Position numbers and translations under genes: made by a program
Shown here: piece by piece, positions 27,698-35,395 of the stretch
Layout of the letters: the number at the start of each line of letters is the position of its first letter
Numbering within the stretch: position 1 is the first letter of the stretch
NCBI GenBank assembly: GCA_001917435.1
Contig: MNEA01000094.1
Coordinates: 1-39,755, forward strand
DNA: 39,755 nt
Direction: 5' to 3'
DNA from: Acidobacteria bacterium 13_2_20CM_2_57_6
GTDB taxonomy: Bacteria > Acidobacteriota > Terriglobia > Acidiferrales > UBA7541
Notes under the pieces: model-generated
Database searches by the model: none
Seen by the model: only the letters and a program-made list of their open reading frames with translations
What the model was told of the DNA's origin: nothing

Positions 27698-28315
27698 TCA
27701 CCTCTTCACAAATAAAACGCAATAATCACCCTCCGGCCAGTCCTTCACAATCTTCTCCACCTGCAATCCCGCTGCGCTCAGCTCCTCGACCACAATCTTT
27801 TGCGGAATGCCGTGCCCGCCCCGGTTGCTTGGAACTCCTTCCACCGGCTCCAGCCCTGCGCGCGCCGGAAAATCAATAATCGCCAGCCGCCCTCCCGGCT
27901 TCAGCGACCGCACCAGGTTGGCGTCAAACTCCGCCGGCTTGGTCAGGTGATGGTACACGCGCCGCAGGAAGATCGCGTCGCAGCACGCCGTCGGCAGATT
28001 CGTGTCCGCCTCTTTGCTCTCCACCACCACCACGTTCCCGACCTTCCGTCTCGCGGTTTCGCTCTTCAGCTCCGCCAGCTTCTTGGTATCAATCTCCGTC
28101 GCATACACTTTTCCCGCCGCCCCCACACGTTCCACCGCCGCAAACGTGAACCTCCCGTCCCCCGCCCCAATATCCGCCGCCACTGTCCCCGCTTTCCATC
28201 CCATCAACTCCGCCAGCCGCTTGACCTCTTCCGCCGCGTCCCCGCGCACCTGCCCTGCAAACACCAACGCCACCGTGCACGCCAGCCCTATCAGCAACAG
28301 TCTTCTTTTTCTCAT
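27698..28315 (-). CDS. SAM-dependent methyltransferase with N-terminal membrane anchor or signal
   Basis: The start at 28315 is chosen because GGAG lies five bases upstream and a hydrophobic segment follows at once (MRKRRLLLIGLACTVALVFAG). Upstream in-frame codons add a segment that does not look real. The body is a class I Rossmann methyltransferase: motif I ADIGAGDGRFTFAAV near residues 47-61, motif II acidic residue in VYATEID, and motif IV-like DAIFLRRVYHHL. It is 205 residues long. The N-terminus looks like a signal peptide or anchor, which is odd for a SAM-dependent enzyme since SAM is cytoplasmic. An inner-membrane-anchored cytoplasmic form would resolve this only if the topology is Nin-inverted. 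The substrate is unknown. Confidence 0.8.
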   Translation of the reverse strand: MRKRRLLLIGLACTVALVFAGQVRGDAAEEVKRLAELMGWKAGTVAADIGAGDGRFTFAAVERVGAAGKVYATEIDTKKLAELKSETARRKVGNVVVVESKEADTNLPTACCDAIFLRRVYHHLTKPAEFDANLVRSLKPGGRLAIIDFPARAGLEPVEGVPSNRGGHGIPQKIVVEELSAAGLQVEKIVKDWPEGDYCVLFVKR

Positions 28316-28386
28316 CGCGGCTCCGGCCCCCTCTCCAACAACATACTGCCCCTCACACCGCAAAGATTCCTATTCACGCATTGGAC

Positions 28387-28741
28387 TCAATGCATCAGAA
28401 GCTCTTTTAGCGATTGCTTTTTTCTATGTCTCCATCCCAACCACCTCCACCACAGAGCGTTTCGCACCGCCTTCCTTGGAATTCTAGATTGATCCGTTTT
28501 CGCGCTCATCTTCAAACCCACGTGTCCACAATCCCCGATGTCCATCCTCAAGTCTTTCAGGGGACCACGCACAACTCCCGCGCCATCCCCCCTGTCATAT
28601 GTTTGACGCACTTTCGCAAGATTCTCATCGGCCAACGGCACGCGCACATACACAGGCTATCTCCCCTGCATACCCAGTCTTCTCGAGGAGTGCCCGAAAT
28701 CCTTTCACGGCGTCTTCGAAATTCGCCTCTACTTCAGACAA
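28387..28741 (-). pseudogene. Frameshifted small gene remnant, unknown family
   Basis: A reading frame starts at TTG 28741 with an excellent ribosome site (AGGAG, six bases upstream) and encodes SEVEANFEDAVKGFRALLEK and 18 more residues before a stop at 28625. A second frame, overlapping near 28653, continues in protein-like style (VRVPLADENLAKVRQTYD, then GVVRGPLKDLRMDIGDCGHV) to a stop at 28387. A single one-base shift near 28650 would join them into about 118 residues. No family is recognised. Either the gene is broken by a frameshift, or two short overlapping genes exist. The basic, tryptophan-rich end (NALWWRWLGWRHRKK) may already be outside the original gene. Confidence 0.45.
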
Positions 28742-28781
28742 TCCGAGCTCCTAATCGACGATTTAGTTTGATCTCAACTCC

Positions 28782-28937
28782 CTACCAGTTGGCGTCGGCG
28801 ACCCTCGACTCTAAGCATACGCCTTCAAACAACGCGTTCCACGTGTCCGATGCCCCTGTCATGTCTGGGGCAGGGTCTTCAGGAAAGTCGAGGCTCTTGC
28901 CAGGAGTTTTCCACAGTTCATTCGAATGGTAATCCAA
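28782..28937 (-). pseudogene. Short open frame upstream of the remnant, unknown
   Basis: From TTG 28937 the minus strand encodes 51 residues of protein-like composition (DYHSNELWKTPGKSLDFPED, then TGASDTWNALFEGVCLESRV) up to a TAG at 28782. No ATG or ribosome site serves it, and the frame is open upstream only to about 28966. It lies 40 bases before the frameshifted remnant. It may be the 3' part of a lost gene or a very small gene. No family is recognised. Confidence 0.35.
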
Positions 28938-28955
28938 GACGTACTTAACAACTGC

Positions 28956-28961
28956 ATTATA
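28956..28961 (-). promoter_or_regulatory. TATAAT -10-like element
   Basis: A perfect TATAAT is read on the minus strand, just upstream of the short open frame ending at 28782. The -35 region is weak (CTGTCA at about 19 bases), so this may be chance in A+T-richer DNA. Confidence 0.3.
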
Positions 28962-29236
28962 TCTGTGCTAGCATAGTTTTTGACAGTCAGTCGCCAACTC
29001 GCGCGATTCACCCCGTCCCATTCCCCGAACCCTCTGCGTTCCCTGTGTCTCTGCGTTGAATTATCCCTTCCTGCCCTCAAGATCTGGCCGAGCGCTTCAT
29101 TCGTCCCTCGCAACTCCTTTGCTTTCACATCGTTTGCAGACCCCCACCCACTAACCTGTCGAATCCTATCGTTACAAAAACCATAGCCGGGAGGGGTGAC
29201 CTACGCCCTGCAAGAAATATGGGCCGAGGCCGCATT

Positions 29237-29334
29237 TTGCACAAGTTTTGTGCAAGGTAAGTCCCTTTAATCAGCACATACAGGGCCCTCGTATATGTTG
29301 TAAAGAAAGGACTTGCGCAATGCCTAAGTCCCTT
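29237..29334. repeat. Inverted repeat and direct repeats in spacer
   Basis: TTGCACAA-gtt-TTGTGCAA (29237-29255) is a perfect 8-bp inverted repeat. TAAGTCCCTT occurs at 29258-29267 and again at 29325-29334. GGACTT (29309-29314) and AAGTCC (29326-29331) can pair around an 11-base loop. The set lies 170-265 bases upstream of the aldo/keto reductase gene. It could be an operator, a small RNA or a mobile-element end. Confidence 0.5.
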
Positions 29335-29404
29335 AGATGCAACTTACAAAAAACGGGGGGACGGGGCCGTCATTGATAACTAGAACGCTCAACATGGATT
29401 TGTG

Positions 29405-29426
29405 GGACAGACATTCCTGTCTGTCC
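29405..29426. repeat. Palindrome GGACAGACA/TGTCTGTCC
   Basis: Nine-base arms GGACAGACA and TGTCTGTCC enclose TTCC. The element stands about 45 bases upstream of the -10 of the aldo/keto reductase gene. It looks like another small dispersed palindrome rather than a classical operator. Confidence 0.6.
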
Positions 29427-29469
29427 TCTTCCGCGGGTCACGGGACACCGGAAACGTGACCACTCCCCG

Positions 29470-29475
29470 TATAAT
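29470..29475 (+). promoter_or_regulatory. Consensus -10 (TATAAT) of the aldo/keto reductase gene
   Basis: A perfect TATAAT lies 27 bases before ATG 29503. No good -35 is seen at 16-18 bases upstream, so an activator may be needed, or the match is chance. Confidence 0.45.
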
Positions 29476-29502
29476 GTGCGCTCCACTTCAGGAGAGCACA
29501 CG

Positions 29503-30474
29503 ATGCGCTATCGCAAGTTCGGCCGCACCGGATGGAACGTTAGTGAAATTGGTTACGGCATGTGGGGCCTCGCCGGCTGGACCGGCTCCGACGACGCCGA
29601 ATCGCTCGATGCCCTGCAGCGCGCCGTGGATCTCGGCTGCAATTTTTTTGATACCGCGTGGGCTTACGGTGCCGGCCACAGCGAACAAATTCTCGGAAAA
29701 GTTCTCCGCGCCAACTCCGGAAAAAAACTTTACGTGGCCACAAAAATTCCGCCCAAAAATCAGAAGTGGCCAAGCCGCCGCGATTTCACCCTCGACGATT
29801 GCTTTCCGCCGGACCACATCGAAGAGTACGTCAACAAAAGTCTCGCCAATCTCGGCGTCGAAAAACTCGACCTCATTCAGTTTCACACTTGGGAAGACCG
29901 TTGGCTCACCGACGAACGCCTCCCGCGCGCGGTGGAAAAGTTGCGCTCGACCGGCAAAGCGGAAGCCGTCGGCGTCAGCGTCAATCGCTGGGAGCCGGGC
30001 AACGGCATTCGCGCCGTGCTCGAAGGCGTGGCCGACGCCGTCCAGGTCATCTACAACATTTTTGACCAGAATCCCGAAGACGCGCTCTTCCCCATCTGTC
30101 GCATGAAAAATGTCGCCGTAATCGCTCGCGTGCCGTTTGATGAAGGCACACTCACCGGCACTCTGACCATGGATAGTACTTGGCCAAAAGGCGATTGGCG
30201 CAACACGTATTTTGTCCGAGAAAACCTGAAGAACAGCGTGGCCCGCGCCGAAGCGCTCCGGCCACTCGTTCCTGCGGACAACTCCATGGCGCAGATGGCA
30301 CTGCGTTTCATTCTTAACAATCCTGACGTCAGCACCATCATTCCCGGCATGCGCAAGCGCCGCAACGTGGAAGCCAACGTTGCCGCCAGCGAGCAGGGCC
30401 CGCTCCCCGCTGCCCTCCAAGAACAACTACGCGCCCACCGCTGGGATCGCAATCCCACAAGCTGGAGCCAATGA
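29503..30474 (+). CDS. Aldo/keto reductase
   Basis: This 323-residue NADPH-dependent oxidoreductase of the aldo/keto reductase superfamily has a TIM barrel. The catalytic tetrad is visible: Asp and Tyr in FFDTAWAYGAGHSE, Lys in YVATKIPP and His in LIQFHTWED. The C-terminal cofactor motif is STIIPGMRKRRNVEAN. It starts MRYRKFGRTGWNVSEIGYG, the usual N-terminus. GGAG lies eight bases before ATG 29503, so the in-frame codon at 29476 is rejected. It stands alone and converges on zapA with a 27-base gap. The substrate is not predictable. Confidence 0.93.
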   Translation: MRYRKFGRTGWNVSEIGYGMWGLAGWTGSDDAESLDALQRAVDLGCNFFDTAWAYGAGHSEQILGKVLRANSGKKLYVATKIPPKNQKWPSRRDFTLDDCFPPDHIEEYVNKSLANLGVEKLDLIQFHTWEDRWLTDERLPRAVEKLRSTGKAEAVGVSVNRWEPGNGIRAVLEGVADAVQVIYNIFDQNPEDALFPICRMKNVAVIARVPFDEGTLTGTLTMDSTWPKGDWRNTYFVRENLKNSVARAEALRPLVPADNSMAQMALRFILNNPDVSTIIPGMRKRRNVEANVAASEQGPLPAALQEQLRAHRWDRNPTSWSQ

Positions 30475-30501
30475 AAAGTTTTATGTTTGGAAAAAAACAA
30501 A

Positions 30502-30792
30502 TTACGCGGTTTGCTTCAGCGCGCGTTCGACGAGCGTCAGGCAACGCTCGGCTTGTTCGCGCATCAACTGCTCATGATCGCCGCGATCGCGCTGCAAGCT
30601 GTGGAGCTCGTCCGCAATCGCCAGCGCCGCCAGCACCGCGACTTTTTGCGTGTCCACGGTCTTCGTCACATCGGCGATATCGTGCATTTTTTCGTCCACA
30701 TATTTCGCGAGCTTCTGCACGTACTTCACATCCAGTTCTCCCTGGATGGAATACACTTGCCCGAAAATCTGGACTTTCACCGGCGCGCTCAT
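30502..30792 (-). CDS. zapA: Cell division protein ZapA
   Basis: This 96-residue protein matches ZapA, which cross-links FtsZ filaments at the division ring. It opens with VKVQIFGQVYSIQG, the conserved beta-hairpin start. YVQKLAKYVDEKMHDIAD and VLAALAIADELHSLQRDR follow, and then a coiled-coil C-terminus. It lies 44 bases downstream of pheT on the same strand, the last gene of the infC-pheT transcription unit. The placement of zapA after pheT is common. Confidence 0.92.
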   Translation of the reverse strand: MSAPVKVQIFGQVYSIQGELDVKYVQKLAKYVDEKMHDIADVTKTVDTQKVAVLAALAIADELHSLQRDRGDHEQLMREQAERCLTLVERALKQTA

Positions 30793-30836
30793 GTTTCAGG
30801 ATTGTAGCGCAGGACGAAGCTTTGCGGAATATTTCT

Positions 30837-32954
30837 TCAACTGGCGCGACGTTGCGCGCCAAGATTTTTTTCAAGGGCGTAAATGATTTTGCCGCTGTAA
30901 TCGCCGATCTGCGCTTCAGTCAGCGTCGCTTCGCGGCTCTGGAACGTCACGCGCACCAGCAGTGAATATTTTCCAGCAGGAACACTCTTCCCGCGGAAAA
31001 GATCCGTCGCTTCGACCGCGGAAATTTCCTGGATGCCCAGCGACTGAATCGTTTTCGTCACGTCGGAAAACTTCGTGCCATCGGCGAGCAGCAAAGAGAA
31101 ATCGCGCTCGACGCTCGGGAATTTCGGCAACGGCTCATACCGCCGCGCCTCTTTCGCCGTGCGCATCGCGGCATAAACGGGATCGAGTTCCAGCTCCGCG
31201 AGGAAAACGTTTTGCCGCAATTTCAGTTTTTCCGCGACGCGCCTCGCAAGCTGGCCCGCGTAACCGACTGGAAAGTTAAGGTTCTCGAGAACCGCGATAG
31301 TTGCAGCGCGCGCCGGATTCAGCCAACTCAGTCCGTCCTGTTGCCAATGAAAGCCGCCAACGAGTTCACCGAGGGAATCGAGATCGCCCTTGAGGTCGGC
31401 GAAAGAAAAATCGCACGCCGCATCGTAGAGACCTTTTTCGCGCGCTTCACCGGTCGCGCCAATCGTGAGCACGCGCGTCTCAATGGATTCGCTCCCGTTC
31501 AAGCGATAGTGGCGGCCGATTTCGAACAGGCGCACATTGCGCTGGCCATGATTGAGATTCCATTCGAGCGCTCCGGCTATGGTTACGATTCCGGTGGAAC
31601 GCAGCACGTTCGCTTCCTCCGAGAGCGGATTCGAAAGACGAGCCGGTGAAACGCCGTTGGGACGAAACAGCGCGTCGCGCTCTTCGGCAACGTGCGGAAT
31701 CGTCAGGATTTCGCGATAGCCAAGACCGATGAGCCGTTCGCGCAAACGGGTTTCTGCTTCGTAGTGCGGCAGGCGCGCTGCGCCTTGGCGAGCTGCAGGC
31801 AGACGCGGCGGAAATTTATCGAGTCCGTAAATGCGGGCAATCTCTTCAATCAAATCGATTTCGCGCTCGACTTCGGCACGCCAGGAAGGCTGCGTACATT
31901 CCCATGCGGCGAGCAGTGAGCCTTCCGCGCCGCGGTTCTGGTCGATTCGAACCGGCGCGAAGCCGAGCGCGCTGAGGCTGGCTTCGACTTGCTTGTCGGG
32001 AACGTCCGCGCCCATCACGCGAAGAATTTCCGCGCGGGTCACGCGGATTTTTTTCGGGGCGCGCTTGCCGGGGTAAATATCAACAACGCCGGAGAGCAAT
32101 TCGCCACCGGCAAGCTGCAAAATTAATTCCGCAGCGCGACGCGAGGCCAATTCGGCCATTTCCGGGTCGGCGCCGCGGCCAAAACGAGTGGACGCTTCGG
32201 TGTGCAATTTCAGAAAACGCGCGGCGCGGCGAATGGCAACCGGTTCGAACCAGGCGCACTCGATCAAAACATTTTTCGTCGAAAAGGAAATCTCCGTTTC
32301 GGCTCCACCCATGATTCCGCCGATGCCGATGGGGCGCGAGCCATCGCCATCGCTGATCATGCAAATGTTGGAATCAAACGTTCTCTCGATTCCGTCGAGG
32401 GTTCTCATCTTTTCCGGAGCCGCCTTACCGGCGGCGTCGGCGGGCTTAGCGCGGCGGACGATGATTTTGTGATCGCGGACTTTGTCGTAATCGAACGTGT
32501 GGAGCGGGTGGCCGAGTTCGAGCATCACGTAGTTCGAAATATCGACGACATTGCTGATGCTCGCGACACCAGAGGCTTCGAGGCGGTCTTTCAGCCATTT
32601 TGGCGAAGGCTGGATTTTCACATTGCGAATGACGCGCGCGGTGAAGCGGCCGCAGAGTTCGGACGATTGGATTTCGACTTTTACGGCGTCGCTAGCTTTG
32701 GCGGAGCTTTCCGCCGGTTTTGGCGCAACGTGTCTCAGCGGAAGTTTGTAAATGGCGCCGACTTCGCGGGCGACGCCGTAGTGGCCGAGGCAATCGGGGC
32801 GGTTGGAACTGACTTCGGCGTCGATCACCGCGCCATGAGGACCGTTTTCGACGCCGGCGATATTTGTGCCGGAGAGTGCGAGGCGCGAGGCGAGATCCTG
32901 CGGCGTGGCGGTCAGGTCGACGAAGTCTTTCAGCCAGTTGTAAACAACCTTCAT
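30837..32954 (-). CDS. pheT: Phenylalanyl-tRNA synthetase beta chain, lacking OB domain
   Basis: PheT (705 residues) pairs with PheS to charge tRNA-Phe. Present are the N-terminal fold, the B3/B4 editing region (YVMLELGHPLHTFDYD), B5, the catalytic-like domain and the C-terminal FDX-ACB anticodon domain (LPKFPSVERDFSLLLADG). In E. coli (795 residues) a tRNA-binding OB fold of about 100 residues follows residue 38. Here NIAGVENGPHGAVIDAEVSS runs directly into NRPDCLGHYGVAREV, so that domain is missing. ATG 32954 overlaps the stop of the preceding methyltransferase gene (ATGA). Upstream in-frame codons (to 33137) lie inside that gene and are rejected. Confidence 0.95.
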   Translation of the reverse strand: MKVVYNWLKDFVDLTATPQDLASRLALSGTNIAGVENGPHGAVIDAEVSSNRPDCLGHYGVAREVGAIYKLPLRHVAPKPAESSAKASDAVKVEIQSSELCGRFTARVIRNVKIQPSPKWLKDRLEASGVASISNVVDISNYVMLELGHPLHTFDYDKVRDHKIIVRRAKPADAAGKAAPEKMRTLDGIERTFDSNICMISDGDGSRPIGIGGIMGGAETEISFSTKNVLIECAWFEPVAIRRAARFLKLHTEASTRFGRGADPEMAELASRRAAELILQLAGGELLSGVVDIYPGKRAPKKIRVTRAEILRVMGADVPDKQVEASLSALGFAPVRIDQNRGAEGSLLAAWECTQPSWRAEVEREIDLIEEIARIYGLDKFPPRLPAARQGAARLPHYEAETRLRERLIGLGYREILTIPHVAEERDALFRPNGVSPARLSNPLSEEANVLRSTGIVTIAGALEWNLNHGQRNVRLFEIGRHYRLNGSESIETRVLTIGATGEAREKGLYDAACDFSFADLKGDLDSLGELVGGFHWQQDGLSWLNPARAATIAVLENLNFPVGYAGQLARRVAEKLKLRQNVFLAELELDPVYAAMRTAKEARRYEPLPKFPSVERDFSLLLADGTKFSDVTKTIQSLGIQEISAVEATDLFRGKSVPAGKYSLLVRVTFQSREATLTEAQIGDYSGKIIYALEKNLGAQRRAS

Positions 32955-33733
32955 GCCGCAGTCCCCGTCCGCAGTTGTCCAAAATAAAGCCGCGTGAAAT
33001 ATTCCATGCGCACATAGCCATCGCGTTGATGAGCGCGAAAAATGTGGTCCAGCTCCACCATCATGGGAGCGTAATTCGCGTGGCCTTCGGTGGGCGCAAA
33101 GGAACTGCTCCGCAAGCGCCCGCGCAGACCATCCCAATCCAAAACCTGTTCGTTCGGCAAGTCGCGAGACTGGAAATGGTCGCCGCCGGAAAAACTGCGG
33201 ATATGATGCACCTCCGGGTAAGCATCTTTCACGCGCTTGTAGTCGATGCCGAAGCGTTCGAGCAACTCCTCGTATTCCCGAGTGAGGCGCTTCTCTTCCA
33301 TGCGCCGGTCATTCCAGGCGATGACGACCCAGCCGGCAGGCTTCAGGATGCGGAGAAATTCGCTTCGCGCGCCGTTTGGTTCGAACCAGTGGAAGGCCTG
33401 GCCGGCGGTGACAAAGTCGATGCTGGAATCGACGAGCGTGGTGGATTCGGCCGAGCCCTCCATGCTGGAGAAGCCGTCGTAGGAGGAGAGATATTCCTCG
33501 CCGGCCCGGCGCATTTCGGCATTTGGCTCGACACCGTAAACGCGATTGCCATTCCTCAGGAATAGCTCACTAAGCAGCCCCGTCCCGGAGCCGATGTCCG
33601 CGATGACGTGGCCAGGGCGCAAGCCGCATTCCGTGCGTAGAAGATCTAGCACGGCTGGGGGATAGCCGGGGCGGTAGCGGGCGTAGTCCGCTACGCGATT
33701 GGAGAAGCGCTGTTTGGCGTCGGCGAAAGTCAT
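32951..33733 (-). CDS. SAM-dependent methyltransferase between pheS and pheT
   Basis: The start ATG 33733 gives a 260-residue protein with the usual beginning MTFADAKQRFSNRVADYARY RPGYPP of the class I methyltransferase-11 family. Motif I is VIADIGSGTGLLSELFL near residues 44-60. Acidic VYGVEPN follows, then FVTAGQAFHWFEP as motif IV and LKPAGWVVIAWND as motif VI. The substrate is unknown. It lies 59 bases after pheS and overlaps pheT by four bases, so it is translated within the synthetase operon. Codons upstream of 33733 would run into the pheS end and are not used. Confidence 0.87.
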   Translation of the reverse strand: MTFADAKQRFSNRVADYARYRPGYPPAVLDLLRTECGLRPGHVIADIGSGTGLLSELFLRNGNRVYGVEPNAEMRRAGEEYLSSYDGFSSMEGSAESTTLVDSSIDFVTAGQAFHWFEPNGARSEFLRILKPAGWVVIAWNDRRMEEKRLTREYEELLERFGIDYKRVKDAYPEVHHIRSFSGGDHFQSRDLPNEQVLDWDGLRGRLRSSSFAPTEGHANYAPMMVELDHIFRAHQRDGYVRMEYFTRLYFGQLRTGTAA

Positions 33734-33740
33734 GCCGGAA

Positions 33741-33768
33741 GTTGACAGTCGACAGTCAACAGTCGAAA
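33741..33768. repeat. Short tandem ACAGTC repeats
   Basis: Three ACAGTC units occur in a row in GTTGACAGTCGACAGTCAAC and the bases that follow, between pheS and the methyltransferase gene. The outer arms GTTGAC and GTCAAC also pair. A related GACAGTCAGTCG occurs at 28982. The function is unknown. Confidence 0.5.
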
Positions 33769-33791
33769 GCCTCCGTTTAACGAAAGTTGGT

Positions 33792-34925
33792 TCATGGGAA
33801 CTGCCGCAAGAAGCGGACGTCGTTCTGGAAAAAGACCTGGATATCGTCGATGCCGTATTTGAGCATTGCCAGGCGGTCGATGCCGATACCGAAGGCGAAT
33901 CCGCTGACTCTTTTGGCGTCATAGTTCACGAAACCGTAGACGGCAGGATCGACCATGCCGGCGCCGAAGAGTTCGATCCAGGCTGCGCCCTTGCACTTCG
34001 AACACGTTCCGCCACCGGCGGCCGTGCCCGTTCCGCCGCAGAAGGGACAGGAGACGTCAAATTCGACGCTCGGCTCCGTGAAGGGGAAATAGCTGGGACG
34101 GAAACGCGTCTTGACGCTAGGGCCGAAGAATTCTTTTACGAAATACTCGATGGTGCCGGTGAAATCACAAAAGGTGATGTCCGAGTCGACCGCCAGGCCT
34201 TCAATCTGGTGGAAGGCGAAAGAATGCGTGGCGTCCGGATTATCGCGACGATAGACCTTGCCGGGAACGATCACACGCACGGGCGGCTTCTGCTTCTCCA
34301 TGGTGCGAATCTGCATGGGCGAAGTGTGGGTGCGAAGAAGGAGCGGCGTCTTCGCGCCTGTGGGCAATTCCAGATAGAAAGTGTCCATGTCATCGCGGAC
34401 AGGATGAAACTCCGGGATGTTGAGCGCCTCGAAATTGTAATAAGGCGTTTCGATTTCAGGGCCTTCGACAACGGAGAAGCCGATCGAGAAGAAGATATCT
34501 TCGATTTCCTGGAAGACCTGGCGGATCAGGTGGTGGGAGCCGGTAGGGCGAATGAAGCCGGGGAGGGAGAGGTCAACGCGCTCGCGAGCGAGGGCGGATT
34601 CTTCCGCCCCAGATTCGATGGCCGCGCGGCGGGCTTCGATTTGTGATTCCACGTGGGCGCGAAGTTCGTTGAGAGAAGCTCCAACAGCGCGCTTCAATTG
34701 CGGAGTTGCGGGCTTCAGCCAATTGTCAGTGATTTGCGTGAGTACGCCGGATTTGCGGCCGAGCCAACGGTCGCGGAAACTTTTCCATTCAGATTCGTCG
34801 TGAACAGTTTGAAAATGTTCCTGAAAATGTACTCGAATCTTAGCGAAGCGCAACGCGACCTGCTCAGGCTGCGTGACGCCGAGGTCGGCGAGAGTTTTGT
34901 CGAGACCGATGTCAGAAGTTGGCAT
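33792..34925 (-). CDS. pheS: Phenylalanyl-tRNA synthetase alpha chain
   Basis: PheS (377 residues) is the catalytic class II subunit that activates phenylalanine. An N-terminal coiled coil (about residues 1-110) is followed by the aminoacylation core. Motif 2 is VIVPGKVYRRDNPDATHSFA and motif 3 is FAFGIGIDRLAMLKYGID. The product has an insert with two CxxC pairs (CPFCGGTGTAAGGGTCSKCKG, residues about 290-310) that could hold zinc; this insert is absent from the E. coli enzyme but known in some phyla. No ribosome site precedes ATG 34925, and a perfect palindrome lies 24 bases upstream. It belongs to the infC-rpmI-rplT-pheS-pheT unit. Confidence 0.97.
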   Translation of the reverse strand: MPTSDIGLDKTLADLGVTQPEQVALRFAKIRVHFQEHFQTVHDESEWKSFRDRWLGRKSGVLTQITDNWLKPATPQLKRAVGASLNELRAHVESQIEARRAAIESGAEESALARERVDLSLPGFIRPTGSHHLIRQVFQEIEDIFFSIGFSVVEGPEIETPYYNFEALNIPEFHPVRDDMDTFYLELPTGAKTPLLLRTHTSPMQIRTMEKQKPPVRVIVPGKVYRRDNPDATHSFAFHQIEGLAVDSDITFCDFTGTIEYFVKEFFGPSVKTRFRPSYFPFTEPSVEFDVSCPFCGGTGTAAGGGTCSKCKGAAWIELFGAGMVDPAVYGFVNYDAKRVSGFAFGIGIDRLAMLKYGIDDIQVFFQNDVRFLRQFP

Positions 34926-34948
34926 GATTCGCGAAGTAGATTACACCG

Positions 34949-34972
34949 AGGGGCACGATATATCGTGCCCCT
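34949..34972. repeat. Perfect 24-base palindrome between rplT and pheS
   Basis: The core GGGCACGATATATCGTGCCC at 34951-34970 equals the copy at 27463-27482. Two flanking bases on each side also pair. It is followed by CTACA, the mirror of the TGTAG lead-in at other copies. It lies in the rplT-pheS spacer and would form a hairpin in the operon transcript. Confidence 0.8.
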
Positions 34973-34994
34973 ACAAACAGCGAGCGTTGAGCGG

Positions 34995-35375
34995 TTACGC
35001 GTGCTTTGCCTTGGCTGGCGGCGGAGCGGCGGCTTTGGCTTTGGCTACGAGTTGCGCGAAAGCCGCAGCGTCCTTCACTGCGATATCCGCGAGGACTTTG
35101 CGGTCCAGCGCAACGCCGGCAACTTTTAGTCCGTGAATCAACTGGCCGTAGGTGAGGCCATTGTTCCGGGCGGCGGCACCCACGCGCTGAATCCAGAGCT
35201 TGCGATACTCGCGCTTCTTCACGCGGCGGTCGCGTTTGGCGTAGCGATCGGCGCGATTGGCGGCTTCCTGCGCGGATTGGAAGAGCTTGCTCTTGGTGAG
35301 GAAAAAGCCTTTTGTCCTCCGGAGGTACTTCTTGCGCCGTGCCCGGCGCTTGGTGCCGCGTTTTACGCGTGCCAT
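34995..35375 (-). CDS. rplT: 50S ribosomal protein L20
   Basis: L20 (126 residues) is an early-binding 23S rRNA assembly protein. It starts [20 protein letters not shown] and has the typical core [20 protein letters not shown] followed by [20 protein letters not shown]. The C-terminus is extended by an Ala/Pro/Lys tail ([16 protein letters not shown]) beyond the usual 117-120 residues. AAGGAG lies six bases before ATG 35375. A long stem-loop stands just upstream, where L20 is known in other bacteria to bind its own mRNA. Confidence 0.98.
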   Translation of the reverse strand: MARVKRGTKRRARRKKYLRRTKGFFLTKSKLFQSAQEAANRADRYAKRDRRVKKREYRKLWIQRVGAAARNNGLTYGQLIHGLKVAGVALDRKVLADIAVKDAAAFAQLVAKAKAAAPPPAKAKHA

Positions 35376-35395
35376 GGGTTTCTCCTTTTTTTATA

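Larger units (their letters stand above)
28316..29502. other. Mostly non-coding, decayed region (1.2 kb)
   Basis: No intact gene of known family is seen here. The left half holds broken minus-strand coding remnants, listed separately. The middle (about 29020-29060) has CTCTGCGTTCCCTGTGTCTC, a low-complexity sequence of a type that recurs between genes in many bacteria. The right half holds inverted and direct repeats (29237-29340) and a palindrome (29405-29426), listed separately. Base composition is less G+C-rich than in the flanking genes. Confidence 0.5.

Noticed and set aside
28414..28932. 172-codon plus-strand open frame
   Set aside because: Pro/Ser/His/Arg-rich composition of a shadow. 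The minus strand in the same place is more protein-like.
29020..29060. Possible CRISPR-like or tandem repeat in CTCTGCGTTCCCTGTGTCTC
   Set aside because: Only one partial unit, no regular spacers. It resembles a common low-complexity intergenic sequence.
33734..33922. Upstream extension of the pheS-pheT methyltransferase gene
   Set aside because: It would overlap the 3' end of pheS and encodes Ser/Thr-rich shadow sequence.
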